From positions 318,389 to 382,388 of the forward strand of contig NZ_LMVC01000003.1 in NCBI RefSeq assembly GCF_001510655.1: DNA of 64,000 nt, written 5' to 3'. This document shows, one piece after another, positions 53,350-60,912 of this stretch; the first letter of the stretch is position 1; each line of letters opens with the position of its first letter. The DNA is from Fictibacillus sp. FJAT-27399 (lineage in GTDB: Bacteria > Bacillota > Bacilli > Bacillales > Fictibacillaceae). The notes beneath the pieces are model-generated. The model did not search any database and was not told the origin of the DNA. It worked only from the letters and a program-made list of their open reading frames with translations. A program made the position numbers and the translations under genes.

Positions 53350-53494
53350 TTAATTGGAGTGCAAGGTGCGAGACTCCTGCGGGGTAAGCGTGACAGGTGA
53401 GACCCAAAGGCGCTTGCGCCGTGGGGCTCAGCGCACGCCCCGCGGAAAGCGAGCAGCCTGGAACGGAAATTAACCACCCTCAAGAGCAACAAAG
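53350..53494 (+). repeat. Dispersed repeat family B, left bracket copy
   Basis: Reads GGAGTGCAAGGTGCGAGACT at the left, the common core at 53433-53469, and CTCAAGAGCAACAAAG at the right end. The same elements occur inverted at 56122-56225. This copy has about 45 extra bases in the middle, with GGCGCTTGCGCC as a small palindrome. Confidence 0.85.
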
Positions 53495-53599
53495 GTTGCG
53501 AAAAGAGCGTTTTATTAAGAAAATGTAAATCCTATACCGCATGGCACGACAAGCCTTATCGGAAAAAGCCCCATCCTGCACCGCCTTTTGTAAATGACC

Positions 53600-53627
53600 T
53601 TAACAATCTCTTAACCGAGAATTTACC
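53600..53627 (+). promoter_or_regulatory. PhoP-box-like array before the WbpB/WbpA pair
   Basis: TTAACA (53600), TTAACC (53611) and TTTACC (53622), exactly 11 bp apart, then TTCCTT at 53633. TAATAT at 53644 stands 16 bases behind the third hexamer and can be the -10. This is the best array by sequence. Confidence 0.6.
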
Positions 53628-53712
53628 TGAAATTCCTTGGAAATAATATAAAATGAACGAAGAAATCTAGTGAACAGAAAGTTATTGTTTTTAATCAAAA
53701 GGAGTTTTGTCG

Positions 53713-54747
53713 ATGCTTAATTTTGCGATTGTAGGATGCGGACATATTGCGAAGAAACATGCAGAAGCCATTGACCGGGCAGAAGGCGCAGCACTTGCTG
53801 CTGTATGTGACATGATCCCGGAAAACATGGAGTTCTATAAGGAAACGTATAACGCCAAAACGTATACAGATTATGCGGAGCTGCTGGCCGATAAGGACAT
53901 AGACGTGATTAACATTTGTACCCCGAGCGGCTTTCATGCAACGCTTGCCGTACAGGGAGCGGAAGCGAAAAAGCATATAGTCGTAGAAAAGCCGATTGCT
54001 CTTTTAATGGATGATACAAATGCCATCATCGAAGCGTGTGAACGCAACGATGTGAAGCTGGCGGTCGTTCACCCGAACCGATTCCGACCGGCGATGAAAA
54101 AGCTGAAAGAAGTGGTCGGGAGCGGCAAGCTGGGAAAGATCAGCCACATTAACGCAACGGTCCGCTGGAACAGAAACCAGGCATATTACGATCAGGCGCC
54201 ATGGAGAGGAACGAAAGGATTGGACGGCGGAGTACTCATGAATCAGGCCATTCATAACCTGGACCTCATGCTCTGGATGATGGGTGATGTGAACGAGGTG
54301 TTCAGCATGAGCGCCACTCGCATCCGTGACATCGAAGCAGAAGATGTCTGCACCGGGCTCGTGAAGTTTACGAGCGGAGCCCTTGGAGTGGTTGAAACAG
54401 CCACCACCATCTACCCGAAAAACTTTGAAGAATCACTCAGTATCTTTTGTGAAAAAGGAACCATTAAGATCGGCGGTCCTACTGCAGTCAACGTGGAACA
54501 CTGGAACGTTGAAGGCACGAGTGAAGAAGAAACGGCCGAACTTAAGAAAATGATAGAAGAAGATCCATTTGGAAAGCCCGGCCATCAATGCATCATCGAA
54601 GACATGGTCGAGGCAATAAAAGAGAACCGGGAGCCGATCGTAACAGGTGAGGATGGCAAAAAAGCGTTAGAACTGGTCCTTGCCATGTACGAATCAGCAG
54701 AAACCAATCAGCCTGTCAAAATGCAACCTCAGGAGGTTTTAAACTAA
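53713..54747 (+). CDS. UDP-sugar 3-dehydrogenase, WbpB/WlbA-like (Gfo/Idh/MocA)
   Basis: 344 residues. Rossmann site FAIVGCGHIAKKHAEAI, the family EKPIALLMDDT (Lys about 95) and VVHPNRFRPAMKKLKE; the C-terminal domain has RGTKGLDGGVLMNQAIHNLDLMLWMMG, whose His is catalytic in relatives. WbpB/WlbA oxidises C3 of UDP-GlcNAcA in the path to UDP-GlcNAc(3NAc)A. The gene is coupled by a one-base overlap to a UDP-sugar 6-dehydrogenase, and a WbpE-like aminotransferase and a WbpD-like acetyltransferase follow 4 kb further on, which supports the call. ATG 53713 follows AAAAGGAG. Confidence 0.87.
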   Translation: MLNFAIVGCGHIAKKHAEAIDRAEGAALAAVCDMIPENMEFYKETYNAKTYTDYAELLADKDIDVINICTPSGFHATLAVQGAEAKKHIVVEKPIALLMDDTNAIIEACERNDVKLAVVHPNRFRPAMKKLKEVVGSGKLGKISHINATVRWNRNQAYYDQAPWRGTKGLDGGVLMNQAIHNLDLMLWMMGDVNEVFSMSATRIRDIEAEDVCTGLVKFTSGALGVVETATTIYPKNFEESLSIFCEKGTIKIGGPTAVNVEHWNVEGTSEEETAELKKMIEEDPFGKPGHQCIIEDMVEAIKENREPIVTGEDGKKALELVLAMYESAETNQPVKMQPQEVLN

Positions 54748-56087
54748 TGGAAACTCTACAGACTACACAGCGAGATGTTACAAAGCAACTATTGAACAAG
54801 ATCGAAACGAAAGAGGCTGTCATCGGAGTGGTTGGCCTTGGTTATGTCGGACTGCCGCTTGCCGTTGAAAAAGCAAAAGCAGGCTACAAGGTAATTGGCT
54901 TTGACGTTCAGGAAAACCGTGTTGAAATGGTGAATGACGGAATCAATTATATCGGAGACGTTGTGGACGAAGAGCTGGCGATGCTTACTTCTTCAAAACA
55001 GATTCGTGCGACAACGGATTACTCTCTGATCTCAGAAGTGGATGCCGTTGCGATCTGCGTGCCGACTCCATTGGATATTTACCGCCAGCCGGATACATCC
55101 TATGTAGAGAGCTCAGGAAAAGAAATTGCACAGTTCCTTCACGAAGGCATGCTGATCGTCCTTGAAAGCACAACGTATCCAGGGACGACGGAAGAGTTGC
55201 TTCGCCCGATCCTTGAATCTTCAGGCTTCACGTGCGGAAAAGACTTTCACCTCGCATACTCGCCAGAGCGTGTCGATCCTGGAAACAAAGTGTTCAATAC
55301 GAAGAATACCCCGAAAGTGGTAGGCGGAGTAACTCCGGAATGTACAAAAGTGGCTTCTGCTCTCTACCGTGCTGTACTTGAAGGAGAAGTGCATGAAGTT
55401 TCCAGTCCTTCAGTGGCTGAGATGGAAAAAATTCTTGAGAATACCTTCCGAAACATTAACATCGGGCTGGCGAACGAAATGGCCATCCTTTGTGACAAGA
55501 TGAACATTAATGTTTGGGAAGTGATTGATGCCGCTAAAACGAAGCCATACGGATTCATGGCCTTCTATCCAGGACCTGGGCTTGGCGGACACTGCATTCC
55601 GATCGATCCATTCTACCTCACTTGGAAAGCACGTGAGTACAACTACCATACCCGCCTGATCGAAACAGCGGGGGAAATCAACAACAGCATGGCTGACTTC
55701 GTGATCGAACGCAGCATGAAAATTTTAAATGAGGAAAAGAAAGCGATGAACGGCGCGAAAGTCGTTATTCTAGGAGTCGCTTATAAAAAAGACATCGAGG
55801 ACATGAGGGAATCACCGGTCATTCCGATTCTTGAAAAGCTGGATGCAGCGGGAGCCAATTACACTGTTGTTGATCCGCACGTTAACACGTTCCGCTACAT
55901 GGGCGGTATCGTGGAAACTCATGACCTTTCCAAAGAAGTACTTGAAAGTGCCGACCTTGTTCTATTAACAACCGATCATACAACGTTTGACTATGAACTG
56001 ATCGCTGAACACAGCCCGGTATTGTTCGATACACGAAACGCGATGAAAGATCTGTCAGCGAAAGTGAAAAAGTATCACCTTCTATAA
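54747..56087 (+). CDS. UDP-N-acetyl-D-glucosamine 6-dehydrogenase (WbpA/WecC-like)
   Basis: 446 residues. GVVGLGYVGLPLAVEKAKAGYKVIGFD (NAD site, 29-55), VPTPLD, ESTTYPGTTEE, SPERVDPGN, and the catalytic Cys in PGPGLGGHCIPIDPFYL (about 280). It oxidises C6 of a UDP-HexNAc in two steps to the uronic acid. The GGHCIPIDP form is that of WbpA/WecC enzymes rather than the UDP-glucose type of TuaD. ATG 54747 shares one base with the stop of the preceding gene. A repeat B copy starts 35 bases behind the stop. Confidence 0.93.
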   Translation: METLQTTQRDVTKQLLNKIETKEAVIGVVGLGYVGLPLAVEKAKAGYKVIGFDVQENRVEMVNDGINYIGDVVDEELAMLTSSKQIRATTDYSLISEVDAVAICVPTPLDIYRQPDTSYVESSGKEIAQFLHEGMLIVLESTTYPGTTEELLRPILESSGFTCGKDFHLAYSPERVDPGNKVFNTKNTPKVVGGVTPECTKVASALYRAVLEGEVHEVSSPSVAEMEKILENTFRNINIGLANEMAILCDKMNINVWEVIDAAKTKPYGFMAFYPGPGLGGHCIPIDPFYLTWKAREYNYHTRLIETAGEINNSMADFVIERSMKILNEEKKAMNGAKVVILGVAYKKDIEDMRESPVIPILEKLDAAGANYTVVDPHVNTFRYMGGIVETHDLSKEVLESADLVLLTTDHTTFDYELIAEHSPVLFDTRNAMKDLSAKVKKYHLL

Positions 56088-56121
56088 GCTTGTACACTTA
56101 TAAGATGGTTGTATGTATAAT

Positions 56122-56225
56122 CTTTGTTGCTCTTGAGAGGGGTTGATTTCCGTTCCAGGCTGCTCGCTTTCCGCGGGGCGTGCGCTAAGCCCGCAGGAGT
56201 CTCGCACCTTGCACTCCAATCAACT
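56122..56225 (-). repeat. Dispersed repeat family B, right bracket copy
   Basis: Inverted relative to 53350-53494, with the same two ends (CTCAAGAGCAACAAAG and GGAGTGCAAGGTGCGAGACT on the minus strand) but without the extra middle. The two copies enclose exactly the WbpB/WbpA-like genes and their upstream region. Confidence 0.88.
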
Positions 56226-56281
56226 TGTCAAGGAAGATCTTACTAAAATCTTTCAAAGATCCAGTCTTTAGACCAAAAATA

Positions 56282-56311
56282 AAAAACCAGGCCAGCCAAG
56301 GTCTGGTTTTC
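56282..56311 (+). terminator. Terminator-like hairpin behind the cassette
   Basis: AAAACCAGGCC / GGTCTGGTTTT with loop AGCCAA; symmetrical, so it may act both ways. Confidence 0.7.
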
Positions 56312-56343
56312 CATGCGAATGGTTAACTCCCAAACCAAAGGTA

Positions 56344-57573
56344 GTGAACGTTGCCGTGAAAATCTGTCATTTAACTTCAGTACATCCCGCTGACGACATC
56401 CGTATTTTTGTGAAAGAATGCCGGTCACTAGCTCTTGCGGGACACGATGTATATTTAATAGCACCAAATACCGAAAATAAAATAATTGACGGCGTAAAAG
56501 TTGTTAGTGTGTCCTCAACGGCAAGCAACCGCTATTCACGGATGATTGCTGCTGCAAAAAGTGTGTATCAGGCGGCGATTGAAGTAGACGCCGATGTATA
56601 CCATTTCCATGATCCTGAGCTGATGATCATCGGTCTTCTCTTAAAAAAGAAAGGCAAGAAAGTCATCTATGATGTTCATGAAGATGTGCCTGAGCAGGTC
56701 CTCTCCAAACAGTGGATTCCGAAGCTGCTCAGAAAGAACATCTCGGTCTCGGTAAAAAAGATGGAGAAATACGCAGCCAGCAGGTTTGATGCCGTTGTGA
56801 CGGCCACACCGACGATCACGAAGCGTTTTAAAACGTATAACGCCAGCACGGTGACGGTTCACAACTTCCCGATCCTGCAAGAACTGATGGGAAATCCGTC
56901 AGAGAGCCATACTGCGAAACGGAAAGAAAACAGCTTCCTTTATATCGGGGGAATCACGGAACTTCGCGGCATCAAAGAGATGGTTTCGGCGATCGAAGTT
57001 CTGAACGGACAAGGAAAACAAGGCGAGCTCGTTCTCGCCGGCAAATTTGCTCCGGAACAGCTGGAACAGGAAATGAAGCAGCAGACAGGCTGGAGCCATG
57101 TCGACCATAAAGGCTGGCTCAGCCGAAACGAAGTAAAGGACGTGCTTGACGAGTCCACCGCCGGGCTCGTACTGATCCGGCCGGAACCGAGATACATGGT
57201 CTCCTACCCGATCAAATTGTTTGAATACATGGCAGCCGGACTTCCATCCATCGCTTCCAACTTCCCGCTCTGGGAGGATTTCGTCATCGGGAACCACTGC
57301 GGACTATGTGTGGACCCGCTCGATCCTGACGCGGTAGCCGATGCCATGAGATGGATCATGGAACATCCGGAGGAAGCGAAACAGATGGGTGAAAACGGCA
57401 GGAAGGCCGTCATTGAGAAGTACAACTGGGAAAAAGAAAGCCAAGAGCTGGTTGCGTTATACGAAAGGTTGGCCATGGCTGACAACAGGTCTTTAAAACG
57501 GGGTGAACAAGCAGATGAAGGTATGGATTTTAAATCACGTAGCGTTAAAACCGTCGGAAACAGGAATAACTAG
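56344..57573 (+). CDS. Family 4 glycosyltransferase
   Basis: 409 residues, GT-B fold. N-terminal LTSVHPADDIRIFVKECRSLALAGHDVYLI, then DVYHFHDPELMIIGL, DVHEDVPEQ, and the donor site with YIGGITELRGIKEM, SYPIKLFEYMAAGLPSIASNFPLW. It adds one sugar of the second polymer's repeat. The start GTG 56344 has only AAAGG close by; GTG 56356 is possible. The end overlaps the next gene by 59 bases, so the C-terminus may be a recent extension. Confidence 0.88.
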   Translation: MNVAVKICHLTSVHPADDIRIFVKECRSLALAGHDVYLIAPNTENKIIDGVKVVSVSSTASNRYSRMIAAAKSVYQAAIEVDADVYHFHDPELMIIGLLLKKKGKKVIYDVHEDVPEQVLSKQWIPKLLRKNISVSVKKMEKYAASRFDAVVTATPTITKRFKTYNASTVTVHNFPILQELMGNPSESHTAKRKENSFLYIGGITELRGIKEMVSAIEVLNGQGKQGELVLAGKFAPEQLEQEMKQQTGWSHVDHKGWLSRNEVKDVLDESTAGLVLIRPEPRYMVSYPIKLFEYMAAGLPSIASNFPLWEDFVIGNHCGLCVDPLDPDAVADAMRWIMEHPEEAKQMGENGRKAVIEKYNWEKESQELVALYERLAMADNRSLKRGEQADEGMDFKSRSVKTVGNRNN

Positions 57574-58777
57574 ACACTATGACATTGCCCATGAACTCGT
57601 AAAAAAAGACCATAAGATTCGGATTTTCGCAAGCAGCTTTCTGGCTTATCGCTTTGTCTGGAGAAACAAGCAGAAGAAGAATTACAAGGAAAACGTGAAC
57701 GGCGTTATTTTTGAATGGCTCTGGACATTGCCTTACAAAGGGAACGGGGTCATGCGGATCCTGAACATGATTTCCTTCTTTTTCATGGCGATGTGGCGCG
57801 GGATGATGAAAAAAGAGCGTCCTGATGCCATCGTAGGCTCATCGGTTCACTTGTTTGCCTGCCTGGCTGCCTACTTTTTAAGCAAATGGAAGAAGGCTGC
57901 TTACATTGTGGAGATCCGGGATCTATGGCCGCGGACGCTGATCGAACTCGGTTCGATGTCGAAGCACCATCCCGCAGTACTTATGTTCGGTGCAATCGAG
58001 AAGTTCGTGTATAAACGTGCGGACCAGATCATCGTTACGCTGCCGGGTGCGGCACAGTACATTAAGGAGATGGGAGTGGATGAAAAGATCATCCACGTCA
58101 TCCCGAACGGCATCAACATGGACCGTATGGAAGAAAAAGAGGGCAAAAGCTCGCTTGAGGATGAGATCAGCAAGATCAAAGAAAAGCACGGACACGTCGC
58201 GATGTATGTCGGCTCCCACGGTGTAGCCAACTCACTGGAAACGGTCGTGAACAGCGCCAAGTTTGTCTCTCCGGAGAAAACAGCCTATGTCCTTGTCGGA
58301 GACGGTCCGGAAAAAGACAATCTCAAAAATCTCGCCAGTGAATATGAGCACGTGTATTTCTTTGATGGCATTCCGAAAAAAGAAGTGATGCCAACACTTG
58401 CTCTTGCAGATGTATTGTTAGTTTCCATGCTGGATACCCAGCTTTATAAATACGGAATTTCGTTAAATAAACTGAACGATTACCTTCTGATCGGAAAACC
58501 GATCCTGTTTGCCGGCAATGTGTCCAACGACATTGTGGCAGAAGCGAAAGCCGGCAAGTCGGTTGCTCCTGAAAAGCCGGGAGAGTTTGCTGAAGGATTG
58601 GAAGAGTTATTGAATTTAAGTGAAGAAGAAAAAGCAGAGATTTCAAGGAACAGCTATCGGTATGTGAACGAGAAGCACAACATCACGAAGCTTGCTGACC
58701 GCTTCCTTGATATCTGCGCCTTCCAGGAAACCGGGAAAACTTCTAAGGCGTATCAGCTCAGTGTTAAAGAGAATTAA
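57515..58777 (+). CDS. Family 4 glycosyltransferase (WbuB/WbpH-like)
   Basis: 420 residues. N-terminal MKVWILNHVALKPSETGITRHYDIAHELVKKDH, EIRDLWPRTLIELG, VTLPGAAQYIKEMGV, IPNGINMDRM, VGSHGVANSLETVV and a C-terminal YGISLNKLNDYLLIGKPILFAG are characteristic of WbuB-type GT4 enzymes that handle HexNAc donors. It is probably the transferase following the initiating one. ATG 57515 has GGGGTGA nine bases upstream and lies inside the preceding gene. Confidence 0.88.
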   Translation: MKVWILNHVALKPSETGITRHYDIAHELVKKDHKIRIFASSFLAYRFVWRNKQKKNYKENVNGVIFEWLWTLPYKGNGVMRILNMISFFFMAMWRGMMKKERPDAIVGSSVHLFACLAAYFLSKWKKAAYIVEIRDLWPRTLIELGSMSKHHPAVLMFGAIEKFVYKRADQIIVTLPGAAQYIKEMGVDEKIIHVIPNGINMDRMEEKEGKSSLEDEISKIKEKHGHVAMYVGSHGVANSLETVVNSAKFVSPEKTAYVLVGDGPEKDNLKNLASEYEHVYFFDGIPKKEVMPTLALADVLLVSMLDTQLYKYGISLNKLNDYLLIGKPILFAGNVSNDIVAEAKAGKSVAPEKPGEFAEGLEELLNLSEEEKAEISRNSYRYVNEKHNITKLADRFLDICAFQETGKTSKAYQLSVKEN

Positions 58778-58783
58778 GTCATA

Positions 58784-58909
58784 GCATACTGCCGCTAAAA
58801 GAGACCCTCGAAGTCTCCCCTTCAGCGCGTGGCTGGGGTTCGCAAAGCGAGCCCCGCCTAGGCCAACCCGACTAAACATCGGTAGCAAAAGGTTTTAACA
58901 ACAGTATGC
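58784..58909. repeat. 126-bp structured element with terminal inverted repeats
   Basis: Ends: GCATACTGCCGCTAAAA and, as reverse complement, GCATACTGTTGTTAAAA (14 of 17). Inside are two stems, GAGAC/GTCTC and GGGGTTCGC/GCGAGCCCC. It occupies nearly the whole gap before the aminotransferase gene and has no coding frame. It could be a MITE or a structured leader RNA. Confidence 0.5.
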
Positions 58910-58943
58910 AATACAAATATAGAGGAAGAAAGAGGGATCATAG

Positions 58944-60092
58944 ATGAAAGTGCCTATGCTTGATCTATCAGAACAGTACCAATCATTGAAAGAGGAGATT
59001 TTTGCAAGCTTGGAAGATATCATGTCAGGGTCTCGCTTTATTTTGGGAGATAACGTTAAGAAACTGGAGCAGGATGTAGCAGAATACAGCGCGGCAAAGC
59101 ATGGTGTGGGCGTAGCGAACGGCAGTGACGCTCTGCACATTTCTTTGCTCGGATGCGGAGTGAAACAGGGGGATGAGGTCATCGTTCCTTCTTTTACGTT
59201 CTTTGCAACTGCAGGTGCGGTGGCTCGTGCAGGAGCTGTTCCTGTTTTTGTCGACATCGATCCTAAAACGTACAATATTGATCCAGCAAAAATTGAAGCA
59301 GCGGTAACAGAAAAAACGAAAGCAATCATCCCGGTTCACTTGTACGGCCAGATGGCAGACATGGAGCCGATCGCTGAAATCGCGAAGAAGCATAACCTGG
59401 CGATCATTGAGGATGCAGCTCAAGCCATCGGTTCCAAATACAAAGGGAAAAATGTCGGTGAGCTTGGCACGACAGCAACCTACAGCTTCTTCCCGACGAA
59501 AAACCTTGGCGGGTACGGTGACGGCGGCATGATCATCACGAATGATGAAGACATTGCTGAAACGATGCGTGTGATCCGTGTTCACGGCAGCAAGCCGAAA
59601 TACTATCACCACATCCTGGGGTACAACAGCCGTCTGGACGAGCTGCAGGCTGGAATCCTGAACGTTAAGTTTCCTCATCTGAACACATGGAGCGAAACAC
59701 GACGTGAAAAAGCTGCGATTTACACGGAACTGTTGAAGGAAAAGCTGGGTGATCTTGTTATCACTCCGTTTGTGGAAGAACACAACTATCATGTGTTCCA
59801 CCAATACACGATTCAAGTGCCAGACCGCAGCGGTTTGCAGGAGTTTTTGAAAGAGCAGGGAATTGGATCTATGATTTACTATCCAAAACCACTTCACCTT
59901 CAGCCGGTATTCAAAGAACTCGGCTACAAGGAAGGTGACCTGCCTGAAACTGAAAAAGCGGCAGACCGAGTACTTTCACTTCCGATGTTCCCTGAACTGA
60001 AGAGGGAGCAGCAGGAGTATGTCGTTGAACAGATCGCCGTTTATTTCAGCAAAAATCCTGTAAACGAATCAAAAGAAAAATCATTCGCATAA
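58944..60092 (+). CDS. PLP-dependent sugar aminotransferase, WbpE-like (DegT/DnrJ/EryC1/StrS)
   Basis: 382 residues. MLDLSEQYQSLKEEI, ANGSDALHISLLG, PSFTFFATAGAVARAGAVPVFVDID, EDAAQAIGSKYKG, and PLP Lys186 in SFFPTKNLGGYGDGGMI; C-terminal IYYPKPLHLQPVFKELGY. WbpE transfers an amino group to C3 of the 3-keto sugar made by WbpB. All residues expected for an active sugar aminotransferase are visible. ATG 58944 follows GAGGAAGAAAGAGGG. The acetyltransferase follows 35 bases on. Confidence 0.92.
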   Translation: MKVPMLDLSEQYQSLKEEIFASLEDIMSGSRFILGDNVKKLEQDVAEYSAAKHGVGVANGSDALHISLLGCGVKQGDEVIVPSFTFFATAGAVARAGAVPVFVDIDPKTYNIDPAKIEAAVTEKTKAIIPVHLYGQMADMEPIAEIAKKHNLAIIEDAAQAIGSKYKGKNVGELGTTATYSFFPTKNLGGYGDGGMIITNDEDIAETMRVIRVHGSKPKYYHHILGYNSRLDELQAGILNVKFPHLNTWSETRREKAAIYTELLKEKLGDLVITPFVEEHNYHVFHQYTIQVPDRSGLQEFLKEQGIGSMIYYPKPLHLQPVFKELGYKEGDLPETEKAADRVLSLPMFPELKREQQEYVVEQIAVYFSKNPVNESKEKSFA

Positions 60093-60127
60093 ACGCATTC
60101 AGCTTTTAGGAAGAAAGGGTGTTCTCA

Positions 60128-60841
60128 TTGACGGTCAGCCAGGGGAGTAATGTAGTATTAGGAAAAGACGTACAGCTCGGTTCAAACCTGATCATCGGGC
60201 ATAATGTGGTCATTTACGACGGAGTCTCCATCGGAGATAACTGCATCATCCAGGATAATGCGGTCATCGGCAAGCAGCCGGCAAGAGCAAAGAATTCAGC
60301 GCTGCCGGAATTAAAAACACTGCCGCCCGCAAAAATCGGTTCAGGGGTAACGATTGGAACCAATTCGATCATCTACGCCAGCGCAGAGCTGGCTGACGAT
60401 GTCTTCGTCGCTGACCTTGCGACCATCCGCGAGCGGGTGACGATCGGCCATAAAACGATTATCGGACGTGGCGCTGCGGTCGAGAACGACTGCGTCATCG
60501 GAGTAAAATGCAAGATTGAAACAAATGCTTACATTACGGCTTATTCCGAGCTTGAAGACCTCGTGTTCATCGCACCGGGTGTTGTTACGACCAATGACAA
60601 CTATATGGCCCGGTCCAAAGAACGGTTTAAACATTTTAAAGGCGTTACCGTAAAAAGAGGCGGGAGGATCGGAGCCAACTCCACGATTCTTCCCGGCAAA
60701 GTCATTGAACAAGAAGCAGCGGTGGCAGCCGGAAGCCTTGTTACAAAGGATGTAGAAAGCCAAGATCTCGTGGCCGGCCATCCGGCTAGAAAATTCAAAA
60801 GCGTGCCAGACGACCAGCTGCTGAAAAATCAAGAGGCGTAA
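60128..60841 (+). CDS. Left-handed beta-helix N-acetyltransferase, WbpD-like
   Basis: About 237 residues, mostly hexapeptide repeats ([LIV]-G-x-x-x-x), for example NLIIGHNVVIYDGVSIGDNCIIQ and IGHKTIIGRGAAVENDCVIG, then PGVVTTNDNY, GGRIGANSTILPG and a C-terminal GHPARKFKSVP. WbpD acetylates the 3-amino group with acetyl-CoA, the last step to UDP-GlcNAc(3NAc)A. This protein is longer than the roughly 190 residues I recall for WbpD. The start is TTG 60128 behind AAAGGG, or GTG 60119. Confidence 0.85.
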   Translation: MTVSQGSNVVLGKDVQLGSNLIIGHNVVIYDGVSIGDNCIIQDNAVIGKQPARAKNSALPELKTLPPAKIGSGVTIGTNSIIYASAELADDVFVADLATIRERVTIGHKTIIGRGAAVENDCVIGVKCKIETNAYITAYSELEDLVFIAPGVVTTNDNYMARSKERFKHFKGVTVKRGGRIGANSTILPGKVIEQEAAVAAGSLVTKDVESQDLVAGHPARKFKSVPDDQLLKNQEA

Positions 60842-60912
60842 TTTCCCGTGTTTCCCTTGAAAACAGCGATGAAACTTGCATCTATGAAGGAAAGGCGAAG
60901 GGAGGGAAGTAC

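Noticed and set aside
59025-59897. 290-residue minus-strand frame inside the aminotransferase gene
   Set aside because: Full overlap with a gene having all catalytic residues; no start signals on the minus strand.
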